A DNA stretch of 6,970 nt from an uncultured Mesorhizobium sp. Lineage in GTDB: Bacteria > Pseudomonadota > Alphaproteobacteria > Rhizobiales > Rhizobiaceae. Both the position numbers and the translations under genes were made by a program. The stretch spans positions 1-6,970 of the forward strand of contig CATMOC010000192.1 of the NCBI GenBank assembly GCA_950071955.1. The letters are read 5' to 3'. Below are positions 1 through 5,783 of this stretch, piece by piece; within the stretch, counting starts at the first letter, position 1, and each line of letters opens with the position of its first letter. Under the pieces are notes generated by a model. It searched no databases and had not been told where the DNA came from. It worked only from the letters and a program-made list of their open reading frames with translations.

Positions 1-291
1 ATTGTCGGCCAGACCCCACCCCTCCAGCACGACGGCGAACTTCCCGCCGAGCGCGGCGCCTGAGAACGCGCCGGCGAGGATGCCGATCAGCGTGATGCCG
101 ATCTGCACGGCCGACAGGAACCGGCCGGGTTCCTCCGCGAGCCTCAGCGCAGCCCGCGCACCAGCCTTGCGCTGCTCGGCCATCAGCATCAGCCGCGGCT
201 TGCGCGACGAGACGACCGAAAGCTCCGACAGCGCGAAGACGCCGTTGAGGAGGATGAGGCAGGCGGCAACGATCAGCTCGAACATGGCCAT
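1..291 (-). CDS. CNNM/DUF21 hemolysin-family (TlyC/CorC-like) membrane protein, N-terminal part
   Basis: This leftward gene is cut by the window's left edge; 97 residues are visible and no stop is reached. The protein starts MAMFELIVAACLILLNGVFA, a first membrane helix (about residues 4-22). A conserved stretch follows (ALSELSVVSSRKPRL, residues 20-34), then a cytoplasmic-looking basic and alanine-rich segment. The motif EEPGRFLSAVQIGITLIGIL (53-72) enters the second helix. This helix / SELS..SSRK / F(L)SAVQIGITLIGIL pattern is typical of the CNNM transmembrane domain in proteins annotated as 'hemolysin family' or CorC/TlyC. In full length these usually carry a CBS pair and a CorC_HlyC domain; those parts lie outside the window. 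The family is linked to divalent cation efflux, and the hemolysin name is historical. ATG at 291 and ATG at 285 are in frame two codons apart. Neither has a clear Shine-Dalgarno sequence, so the exact start is uncertain. It is divergent from the protease gene. Confidence 0.8.
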   Translation of the reverse strand, partial: MAMFELIVAACLILLNGVFALSELSVVSSRKPRLMLMAEQRKAGARAALRLAEEPGRFLSAVQIGITLIGILAGAFSGAALGGKFAVVLEGWGLADN

Positions 292-573
292 ACAGGCGGT
301 AGAGCTTCGGGGGTCGCTGGTCAACACGCAGGCCGGCGGGAGGGACGCCCCTGTGCGCACGAGGAGGCGAACGGCAGAGTGTGAAACGCGGCACAGACTG
401 CGGCCCCGCACGGCTGATAGGCTATGCGGACATAAGAAGTGTGTCGCCGTCCCTGGTACGGCGATCGCAAGCGTCCGCCAGCGGGGGCGGTGGGCGCCAT
501 TCCCATCGGGGCACCGACGCCGTGCAGCCGCGACAGCGGCACGAAACCACGGCACAACGAAGGGAGCAGCAAC
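292..573. other. Divergent intergenic region between the CNNM gene and the S8 protease gene
   Basis: This 282-base gap must hold the 5' signals of both divergent genes. On the minus strand TTGACC (324-319) is a good -35-like hexamer for the CNNM gene, but the matching -10 position (TACCGC) is poor, so I do not call a promoter. On the plus strand the only clear signal is the ribosome binding site just before 574. Open frames crossing the gap in either direction have no recognisable protein content and run into the real genes. Confidence 0.5.
561..566 (+). promoter_or_regulatory. Ribosome binding site of the S8 protease gene
   Basis: AGGGAG lies 7 bases before ATG 574. It decides the start: the open frame extends upstream to an ATG at 439, but that extension has unlike composition (rich in Arg, Pro, Gly) and no comparable binding site. 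Confidence 0.75.
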
Positions 574-1980
574 ATGACCTCCGAAATCTTCGAACTGCCC
601 AAGGAGCCGGAATACACGGGCCGCATGCTCGTGGTGGGACGTCCCCACAAGAGCAGCGAGGCCCAGAGGGCGATCAAGAATGCGGTGGGCCTCAACATCG
701 CCAGTTCACGCGACTACGAAGGCCAGAGCGTCACCGCGGAATCCATAGAGAGCGGCGACGGCATCTACTTCGACGAGATCGGCGTGGCGGTCGTGACGCC
801 CTCGGACGCCGACCAACTCGGCCGCATGACGACGATGTCGGCGCTCGCCGAAAGTGCCGAAGGCCCGGTCCTCGAACCGGAGCAAATGATGTATGCGCTC
901 GGCGGGGATTACAGTGACTACGTCCGTGGCTTCCGGGATGCGACGAACGCGCTTGCGGATCGTTACGCGGCTGCGGAGTCGTGGCCGGAAGGCATCAGCG
1001 CCGCGGAAGCCGAAGCGCTTGCGGTCGGCACCACCTGGGGTCTGCAGAAGACCCGCACGGTGGCTTCCAGCCCCTTCCTCCAGGGACGGACCGGAAGGGG
1101 CATCAAGGTCTGCGTGCTGGATACCGGCATGGACCTCAACCATCCAGACTTTGCCGGCCGCAACATCACCAGCCGCTCCTTCGTGCCGGGCGAGGCTGTC
1201 CAGGACCAGAACCGGCACGGAACCCACTGCATCGGCACGGCCTGCGGCCCGAAGGAACCCGCCGACGGAACGACCGACCGCTATGGAGTGGCCTACGAGG
1301 CAGACATCTTCGCTGGCAAGGTGTTGAGCAATGCCGGAAGCGGGGCGGACGGCTGGATCCTCGCCGGCATCAACTGGGCCGTGGCGAGCCGCTGCGAGGT
1401 GATCTCGATGTCGCTTGGCGCGATGGCCACCGACTCAGGCTTCTCGCAGGCCTACGAGAACGCTGCGCTGGCTGCTTTGAACGTGGGTTCCCTGATCGTT
1501 GCCGCCGCCGGCAATGATTCGCGCTTCGGGCTGAAGCCCGTCAGCCGGCCGGCCAATTCCCCATCCATCATGGCGGTCGGCGCACTGGACCAGAACCTGC
1601 GCCGCGCGGCGTTTTCCAACGTCACCTTCCATGCTCCGCACGGCAAGGTGGATATTTCCGGCCCCGGTGTCGACGTGCTTTCGGCCATCCCGGTAGCGAT
1701 GGGAACACACGGCACGTTGTCGGGCACCAGCATGGCAACTCCGCACGTTGCCGGTATCGCCGCCCTGATCGCCGAATCCGGCGCCTCCTATCGCGGCAGC
1801 GCCCTTTGGCAGCGCCTCGTCGCGACGGCGGAAGCCGTCTCGGGCGAACCTGCCGGCCATGTAGGTTCCGGAATCGTGCAGGCGCCCTACCTCCGGAACG
1901 TCATCGTCAAGCCGTTGCCCTGGTGGTGGTGGAAATTCTTCTCCCCGAGCGGCCAGGCGACGGCGCAGGCAGCCGAATAG
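574..1980 (+). CDS. Subtilisin-family (S8) serine protease with N-terminal prosegment and no signal peptide
   Basis: This is a 468-residue S8 endopeptidase. The triad is intact: Asp183 in VCVLDTGMD, His215 in RHGTHCIG, Ser386 in GTSMATPHVAG. The oxyanion Asn314 is in AAAGND, and VISMSLG (276-282) is the usual substrate-binding strand. Cys219 directly follows HGTH, as in proteinase K-like subtilases, where a free Cys sits beside the catalytic His; the pair C180/C219 could make it thiol-reagent sensitive. Residues about 15-108 look like an I9-type prosegment: strand GRMLVVG, helix SEAQRAIKNAV, strands around IYFDEIGVAVVT, helix DADQLGRMTT, then VLEPEQMMYA. The N-terminus (MTSEIFELPKEPEY) has no signal peptide or membrane helix, so the protein is probably cytoplasmic or exported by another route. 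The C-terminus after the protease fold ends in an odd PWWWWKFF segment (449-456). The start is set by AGGGAG 7 bases upstream. The small I9-like gene lies 69 bases downstream in the same direction, which suggests a protease-inhibitor operon. Substrate unknown. Confidence 0.93.
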   Translation: MTSEIFELPKEPEYTGRMLVVGRPHKSSEAQRAIKNAVGLNIASSRDYEGQSVTAESIESGDGIYFDEIGVAVVTPSDADQLGRMTTMSALAESAEGPVLEPEQMMYALGGDYSDYVRGFRDATNALADRYAAAESWPEGISAAEAEALAVGTTWGLQKTRTVASSPFLQGRTGRGIKVCVLDTGMDLNHPDFAGRNITSRSFVPGEAVQDQNRHGTHCIGTACGPKEPADGTTDRYGVAYEADIFAGKVLSNAGSGADGWILAGINWAVASRCEVISMSLGAMATDSGFSQAYENAALAALNVGSLIVAAAGNDSRFGLKPVSRPANSPSIMAVGALDQNLRRAAFSNVTFHAPHGKVDISGPGVDVLSAIPVAMGTHGTLSGTSMATPHVAGIAALIAESGASYRGSALWQRLVATAEAVSGEPAGHVGSGIVQAPYLRNVIVKPLPWWWWKFFSPSGQATAQAAE

Positions 1981-2007
1981 CGGTCGTCGCAGGACAGGAG
2001 TAGCCTG

Positions 2008-2032
2008 GAGCGCCGCCACGACGGCGGCGCTC
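2008..2032 (+). repeat. Perfect 10-bp hairpin between the protease and the I9-like gene
   Basis: GAGCGCCGCC (2008-2017) pairs perfectly with GGCGGCGCTC (2023-2032) around a 5-base loop ACGAC. No T-run follows, so it is not a classic intrinsic terminator. In a 69-base gap between two co-directional genes it may act as an mRNA stabiliser, a processing site or a partial transcription barrier that sets the ratio of protease to inhibitor. The function is inference; the dyad is directly visible. Confidence 0.7.
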
Positions 2033-2049
2033 GCAACCTGGAGAGTAGC

Positions 2050-2286
2050 ATGAGCGACGAGAAGAATGCGGCGGCCCGCCGCTACGTATGTGTGGTCGAT
2101 CCGAAGGTGACGAGTCTCGACGTGGTCGCCGGGAAGCTGGCCCAGCGAGGCATCGCCGTCGACGACAGGCTCGATTTCATTAGCACCCTCATCATTCATG
2201 GTAATGAGAGCGACGTCAGCGCCGCCTCCGGCGACATCGAGGGCATCACCAGCGTCGAACCCGAGGGCACCATGAGAACCCAATAG
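2050..2286 (+). CDS. Small stand-alone subtilisin propeptide-like (inhibitor I9-like) protein
   Basis: This 78-residue protein has ATG at 2050, with GGAGAG ending five bases before it. I did not recognise it by name, but the pattern fits the propeptide/I9 fold (beta-alpha-beta-beta-alpha-beta). It shows strand RYVCVVDP (11-18), helix SLDVVAGKLAQRG (22-34), strands over VDDRLDF and STLIIHG (38-51), helix ESDVSAASGDIEG (53-65), and the closing ITSVEPEGTMRTQ (66-78). The 'I-x-SVEPE' ending is the feature most like I9 domains (typically V-x-x-VEPD/E followed by a tail that enters the protease cleft). Stand-alone I9 proteins such as fungal POIA1 and yeast IB2 inhibit subtilisins and can aid their folding. 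No signal peptide or membrane segment is present, matching the protease upstream. The inference is that it is a trans-acting inhibitor and/or folding chaperone of the S8 protease. An unrelated small ferredoxin-like-fold protein cannot be excluded. Confidence 0.75.
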   Translation: MSDEKNAAARRYVCVVDPKVTSLDVVAGKLAQRGIAVDDRLDFISTLIIHGNESDVSAASGDIEGITSVEPEGTMRTQ

Positions 2287-2470
2287 ACCGCACGCAAGCG
2301 CGCTCGGTCGACGAACGATCCGACGTATGCGGACATGCCTGACCGCCGGCAACGATCCTTGTTTTTCTTCAACGACTTCCACTTGCCGACTGAATCGATT
2401 TGAGAGACCGCCCGCTTCATTCTTCGCTTGAAGCGGGAAGGTCCGCGCGATAGGCGGAAGCCTCTGAACC
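2287..2470. other. Intergenic leader between the I9-like gene and fumC
   Basis: This is the main part of a 196-base gap. It holds a T-rich patch (TTGTTTTTCTT, 2359-2369) with no convincing stem directly before it, a short direct repeat AACGATCC (2314-2321 and 2351-2358), and the inverted repeat at 2411-2437. It should carry the fumC promoter, but I see no pair of hexamers good enough to name. No gene is supported here. Confidence 0.45.
2411..2437. repeat. 9-bp perfect inverted repeat upstream of fumC
   Basis: CCCGCTTCA (2411-2419) and TGAAGCGGG (2429-2437) are perfect complements around a 9-base spacer. No T-run follows on either strand, so it could be a weak terminator of the protease/I9 transcript, a leader hairpin of fumC mRNA, or an operator. 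Only the dyad itself is seen. Confidence 0.55.
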
Positions 2471-2482
2471 CAGGAGGCCGCC
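2453..2482 (+). promoter_or_regulatory. fumC ribosome binding site within a possible hairpin
   Basis: A perfect AGGAGG (2472-2477) lies 5 bases before the TTG at 2483 and fixes this unusual start. The same bases can fold: GCCTC (2460-2464) pairs with GAGGC (2474-2478), and GGCG (2453-2456) with CGCC (2479-2482), with GAA bulged. This would cover four bases of the binding site. A competing stem, TCCGC (2442-2446) with GCGGA (2454-2458), would free it. The binding site is firm; the switch-like folding is speculative. Confidence 0.6.
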
Positions 2483-3886
2483 TTGTCCGACGCCCGCGTC
2501 ACGACCCGCACCGAGACCGATACCTTCGGCGCCATCGATGTTCCCGGCGACCGCTACTGGGGCGCGCAGGCGCAGCGCTCGCTCGGCAATTTCAGGATCG
2601 GTTGGGAGAAGCAGCCGCTGTCGATCGTGCGGGCGCTCGGCATCGTCAAGCGCGCCGCGGCGGAAGCCAACATGGCGCTCGGCCGGCTCGATCCGCAGCT
2701 TGGAAAGGCGGTCGTCGCCGCTGCCCAGGAGGTGATCGACGGCAGGCTGAACGATCATTTTCCGCTGGTCGTCTGGCAGACCGGGTCCGGCACACAGTCG
2801 AATATGAACGCGAACGAGGTGATCTCCAACCGCGCGATCGAGATGCTCGGCGGCACGATGGGCTCGAAGAAGCCGGTCCATCCCAACGACCACGTCAACA
2901 TGAGCCAGTCGTCCAACGACACCTACCCGACGGCCATGCATGTCGCCTGCGCCGAGCGCATCGTGCACGACCTCGTACCTGCGCTGAAGCACCTGCATGC
3001 CGCCCTCGACGCCAAGGCGAAGGAATTCGACCACATCGTCAAGATCGGCCGCACACACACGCAGGACGCCACGCCGCTGACGCTCGGCCAGGAATTTTCC
3101 GGCTATGCCGCGCAGGTCGACTCGTCGATCAGGCGCATCGAGCAGACGCTGCCCGGCCTGTGCGAACTCGCGCAGGGCGGCACGGCGGTGGGCACCGGCC
3201 TCAACGCACCCGTCGGCTTCGCCGAGAAGGTCGCCGAACGCATCGCAGACATCACCGGCATCGCCTTCGTCACCGCGCCCAACAAGTTCGAGGCGCTGGC
3301 CGCGCACGATTCCATGGTTTTTGCCCACGGCGCCATCAATTCGGCGGCGGCCGCCTTGTTCAAGATTGCCAACGACATCCGCTTCCTCGGCTCGGGCCCG
3401 CGCTCGGGGCTCGGCGAACTGGCGCTGCCGGAAAACGAGCCGGGCTCGTCGATCATGCCGGGCAAGGTGAACCCGACCCAGTCGGAGGCGCTGACGCAGG
3501 TCTGCGTGCAGGTCTTCGGCAACAACGCCGCGCTAACCTTCGCCGGCAGCCAGGGCCATTTCGAGCTGAACGTCTACAATCCGTTGATGGCCTACAACTT
3601 CCTTCAGTCGGTGCAGCTGATGTCCGACGCCGCGCGCTCCTTCACCGACAATTGCGTGGTCGGTATCGAGGCGCGAGAGGACAACATCAAGGCAGCTCTC
3701 GAGCGCTCGCTGATGCTGGTCACCGCGCTCGCGCCGAAGATCGGCTACGACGCCGCCGCTAAGATCGCCAAGACCGCGCACAAGAACAACACGACGCTGC
3801 GCGAGGAGGCGCTGGCCACTGGCCTCGTGACGGGCAAGGAGTACGACCGCATCGTGCGGCCGGAGGAGATGACCAGGCCGGGATAA
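2483..3886 (+). CDS. fumC: Class II fumarate hydratase (fumarase C)
   Basis: FumC reversibly hydrates fumarate to L-malate in the TCA cycle. It is the iron-independent, cytoplasmic, homotetrameric class II enzyme. The 467 residues match the usual FumC length. Motifs in order: [13 protein letters not shown] (101-113), [20 protein letters not shown] (133-152), [16 protein letters not shown] (189-204) with the catalytic-site His192 (His188 in E. coli numbering), and the family signature [15 protein letters not shown] (321-335) with catalytic Ser322 and Lys328. The opening [20 protein letters not shown] is typical of the aspartase/fumarase superfamily, and the substrate-site sequence favours fumarase over aspartase or argininosuccinate lyase. 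It starts with TTG (2483) behind a perfect AGGAGG at 5-base spacing; the next in-frame ATG is far inside conserved sequence. It stands alone, with gaps on both sides, so it is probably its own transcription unit. Confidence 0.97.
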   Translation: MSDARVTTRTETDTFGAIDVPGDRYWGAQAQRSLGNFRIGWEKQPLSIVRALGIVKRAAAEANMALGRLDPQLGKAVVAAAQEVIDGRLNDHFPLVVWQTGSGTQSNMNANEVISNRAIEMLGGTMGSKKPVHPNDHVNMSQSSNDTYPTAMHVACAERIVHDLVPALKHLHAALDAKAKEFDHIVKIGRTHTQDATPLTLGQEFSGYAAQVDSSIRRIEQTLPGLCELAQGGTAVGTGLNAPVGFAEKVAERIADITGIAFVTAPNKFEALAAHDSMVFAHGAINSAAAALFKIANDIRFLGSGPRSGLGELALPENEPGSSIMPGKVNPTQSEALTQVCVQVFGNNAALTFAGSQGHFELNVYNPLMAYNFLQSVQLMSDAARSFTDNCVVGIEAREDNIKAALERSLMLVTALAPKIGYDAAAKIAKTAHKNNTTLREEALATGLVTGKEYDRIVRPEEMTRPG

Positions 3887-3916
3887 TTCGCAACGTCGAG
3901 GAACAGTCGACCCTAT

Positions 3917-3935
3917 CGTTCACGATTATCGAACG
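3917..3935. promoter_or_regulatory. Imperfect dyad upstream of the first DoxX gene, possible regulator binding site
   Basis: CGTTC (3917-3921) and GAACG (3931-3935) are perfect inverted arms around a 9-base AT-rich centre, giving a 19-base dyad. It sits directly upstream of a -35-like TTGAGT (3936-3941), about 80 bases before the DoxX start. Position and architecture suit an operator (for example for a LysR-type regulator, which bind interrupted dyads near -35), but no regulator gene is in the window. Confidence 0.45.
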
Positions 3936-3962
3936 TTGAGTAGGCAATCGCACCACTATTAG
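3936..3962 (+). promoter_or_regulatory. Weak candidate sigma-70-type promoter for the DoxX pair
   Basis: TTGAGT (3936-3941) and TATTAG (3957-3962) each match four of six consensus bases. The 15-base spacer is short, so activator help would be expected; the abutting dyad at 3917-3935 fits that. The locally AT-rich composition stands out from the G+C-rich surroundings. Confidence 0.35.
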
Positions 3963-4015
3963 TTTCCAACGGAACGGCTATCTTCAGCCCTACCGAAACC
4001 GGAGACACCTTCCCC

Positions 4016-4414
4016 ATGTCCAACAGCGCCATCCTCCTCGTGGCACGCCTCCTCCTCTCCTTCATGTTCATCATGTCGGGCCTGTCCAAGTTCGGCGACA
4101 TCGCCGGCACGGCGGGCTACATCGGCTCGGTCGGCCTGCCTGCCGCTACCGCTCTTGCCTGGCTCACGGCCATCTTGGAGACTCTTGCCGGCATCGCCGT
4201 CCTCGTGGGCTTCCAGACGCGCATCGCCGCGCTCCTGCTGGCCGCCTTCTGCGTGGCCTCGGCGGTTCTTTTCCACGCCGACTTCTCAGACCAGGCGCAG
4301 ATGATCTCCTTCATGAAGAACCTGACCATCGCCGGCGGTTTCCTGACGCTCTGGGTCGCCGGCCCCGGCACGATCTCGGTCGACGCCCGGTCGGGGTCGC
4401 TCGCGACCGCCTGA
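4016..4414 (+). CDS. DoxX-family integral membrane protein (first of a tandem pair)
   Basis: This 132-residue protein has four predicted membrane helices (about 5-22, 42-64, 68-86 and 102-118), the standard DoxX layout. Family landmarks seen: ARLLLSFMFIMSGLSKFGD (10-28) with Arg11 and Lys25, Glu55 and Gly59 in helix 2 ([17 protein letters not shown]), and K101-N before helix 4. DoxX proteins are small inner-membrane proteins. Named members take part in thiosulfate:quinone oxidation or in redox-stress complexes, but most stand-alone copies have no assigned reaction, so no specific function is claimed. ATG at 4016 follows GGAGA (4001-4005) at a slightly long 10-base spacing. A second DoxX gene follows after 131 bases in the same direction. 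A dyad and weak promoter lie upstream, so the pair may be regulated together. Confidence 0.9.
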   Translation: MSNSAILLVARLLLSFMFIMSGLSKFGDIAGTAGYIGSVGLPAATALAWLTAILETLAGIAVLVGFQTRIAALLLAAFCVASAVLFHADFSDQAQMISFMKNLTIAGGFLTLWVAGPGTISVDARSGSLATA

Positions 4415-4442
4415 CGATACCGACCAACACATCGAACTCGAT

Positions 4443-4465
4443 CGGCCCGGCCCTGCGCCGGGCCG
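4443..4465 (+). terminator. G+C-rich hairpin between the two DoxX genes, possible terminator or attenuator
   Basis: CGGCCCGGC (4443-4451) pairs perfectly with GCCGGGCCG (4457-4465) around a 5-base loop CCTGC. The following bases (CTCTGCGTCTG) contain scattered T but no true T-run, so termination would be weak or partial. It lies 28 bases after the first DoxX stop. The rest of the 131-base gap (4415-4545) shows no gene. Confidence 0.45.
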
Positions 4466-4545
4466 CTCTGCGTCTGCCGATGCCCGATCGCTGATGACAC
4501 CCAGCTTGAAACGGAGCATCATGCGGTGAGAAGGGTGGACCCGCC

Positions 4546-5001
4546 ATGCTCCGAGATCCCGGCCTGCTGATTGCCCGCCTGCTGCTCGGCAGCCTGTTCG
4601 CCATGGCAGCCATCTCGAAGCTGTCGAACGTGGATGGCACCGCCGCCTATTTCGCCTCACTTGGCATGCCGCTGCCGATGCTTGTCACCTGGGGTTCGGC
4701 CGCGTTCGAACTTCTGGCCGGGCTGGCGGTCCTCGTCGGGTTCCAGACGGCGATCGCTTCCCTCCTGCTCGCGCTGTTCAGTGCGGTGGCGGGCTATCTC
4801 GGCCACTACGGCCAGGGCGGAGGCGACCCGATGATGACGCTCATGCACGATCAGGCCTTCGCCAAGGACCTCGCCATGGCCGGCGGCTTCGTGGCGCTGG
4901 CGATCGCCGGTCCGGGTGCCTGGTCGGTCGACGGGTGCCGGTCGGGCCGCGAGACATCGCCCGAACACCGCGGCGGAGGGCATCCGCTCAAGCTTGGCTG
5001 A
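4546..5001 (+). CDS. DoxX-family integral membrane protein (second of a tandem pair)
   Basis: This 151-residue paralogue of the preceding protein aligns without gaps over the first 86 residues, with about 41 identities by hand count. Shared elements include ARLLL at 10-14, SK at 24-25, GTA-Y at 31-35, Glu55 and AVLVGFQT (61-68). Four membrane helices are expected (about 6-23, 44-64, 68-86, 107-122). It differs in a longer loop before helix 4 ([22 protein letters not shown], here split by sense as 87-95 and 96-108). It also has an extra polar tail after [12 protein letters not shown] that ends in [11 protein letters not shown]. The tail is encoded where the gene meets hisG head-on: the last 14 bases overlap the end of hisG. 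ATG 4546 has a modest GGTGGA-type binding site about 7 bases upstream. Specific function unknown; it may act with the first copy as a hetero-oligomer. Confidence 0.87.
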   Translation: MLRDPGLLIARLLLGSLFAMAAISKLSNVDGTAAYFASLGMPLPMLVTWGSAAFELLAGLAVLVGFQTAIASLLLALFSAVAGYLGHYGQGGGDPMMTLMHDQAFAKDLAMAGGFVALAIAGPGAWSVDGCRSGRETSPEHRGGGHPLKLG

Positions 5002-5683
5002 GCCGGCTCCGGACGTCCTCGAGCGTAGCCCGGTCGGCTTCGCCGCGCTCCCGCCGCGACGCCACCAGACAAGCCTGGGACTTCAGGATCACTCCGTCCT
5101 CCAGCACTCTCAGATGGTTCGCACGCAGCGTCGATCCGGTCGTGGTGATGTCGACGATGACGTCGGCCGAACCGGCGGCAGGCGCGCCTTCTGTGGCGCC
5201 CAGGCTCTCGACGATCCGGTAGACCTGGATGCCGTGCATCTGCGAGAAGAATTGTTGGGTCAGTCGCCAGTACTTCGTGGCGATCCTGAGCCGCCGCCCG
5301 TGGCGCTGGCGGAAATCCGCCGCGACGTCGTCGAGGTCCGCCATGGTCGTCACGTCGAGCCAGATGTCGGGCACGGCCACCACGACGTCCGCCTGCCCGA
5401 AACCGAGACGCGCCTCGACCGAGACGTGCGCCTCCCAGTCGGCCATGCTCTCGCGCACGAGATCCTCGCCCGTCACGCCGAGATCGACGCTGCCCTGACC
5501 GAGTTCGCTCGCGATCTCGGAGGCCGACAGGAACGCCACCTCGATGTCGTCGCGCCCTTCGACATGCGCGCGATAGCGCCGCTGGTCCGACGGCTCCACG
5601 ACTGGGAGCCCCGCACCCGCAAAAACGTCCAGCGCCTGCTCGCGCAGCCGGCCTTTCGAGGGAAGTGCGATGGTGATGCTCAT
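4988..5683 (-). CDS. hisG: ATP phosphoribosyltransferase catalytic subunit, short form (HisG)
   Basis: HisG catalyses the first, committed step of histidine biosynthesis: ATP plus PRPP gives N1-(5-phosphoribosyl)-ATP. At 231 residues it is the short form, lacking the C-terminal histidine-binding ACT-like domain, and it therefore needs HisZ for activity and feedback control. Visible motifs: N-terminal [16 protein letters not shown] (3-18), [12 protein letters not shown] (65-76), [14 protein letters not shown] (133-146), and the PRPP-binding loop [15 protein letters not shown] (175-189). ATG (complement of 5681-5683) follows GGGAG at 8-base spacing. hisZ lies 100 bases upstream in the same direction, so the two are probably co-transcribed and made as a complex. 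The stop overlaps the end of the convergent second DoxX gene by 14 bases. Confidence 0.96.
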   Translation of the reverse strand: MSITIALPSKGRLREQALDVFAGAGLPVVEPSDQRRYRAHVEGRDDIEVAFLSASEIASELGQGSVDLGVTGEDLVRESMADWEAHVSVEARLGFGQADVVVAVPDIWLDVTTMADLDDVAADFRQRHGRRLRIATKYWRLTQQFFSQMHGIQVYRIVESLGATEGAPAAGSADVIVDITTTGSTLRANHLRVLEDGVILKSQACLVASRRERGEADRATLEDVRSRLSQA

Positions 5684-5783
5684 AGGCGCGACTCCCGCGC
5701 AGTTTGCAGACGCAGAGCAAGCACCCCCTCACCGTCATGCTTCCCGGCGGGCAACTGTACAGGGAGCAATGATTGGAGGCGCA
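5684..5783 (-). other. hisZ-hisG intergenic gap
   Basis: This 100-base spacer lies within the his pair. It contains the hisG binding site (GGGAG) and an 8-base perfect palindrome CTGTACAG (5755-5762). No gene, clear promoter or terminator is seen. The spacing is wide for two subunits of one enzyme but remains compatible with one transcript. Confidence 0.45.

Noticed and set aside
439..573. Upstream extension of the S8 protease to ATG 439
   Set aside because: The 45 added residues have non-coding-like composition, and AGGGAG before ATG 574 gives a much better start.
321..698. Minus-strand open frame of 125 residues with a hydrophobic, signal-like N-terminus
   Set aside because: It overlaps the protease 5' end, shows no family motif, and its remainder is Arg/Pro/Ser-rich as expected for a chance frame in G+C-rich DNA.
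2359..2369. T-rich patch TTGTTTTTCTT as an intrinsic terminator of the I9-like gene
   Set aside because: No stable stem ends just before the T-run, so the key half of a terminator is missing.
1435..2535. Long minus-strand open frame (366 residues) spanning protease end, I9-like gene and fumC leader
   Set aside because: It lies antisense to two better-supported genes and crosses intergenic hairpins. It has no recognisable domain, and long antisense frames are common at this G+C content.
2417..3328. 303-residue minus-strand frame antisense to fumC
   Set aside because: It is a shadow of fumC codon bias, with no family motif.
2428..3762. 444-residue plus-strand frame overlapping fumC
   Set aside because: It is extremely Arg-rich and motif-free, while the other frame contains the full fumarase signature set.
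3895..3911. GTCGA/TCGAC short dyad after fumC as a terminator
   Set aside because: The stem is only 5 bp with a 7-base loop and no T-run; too weak to call.
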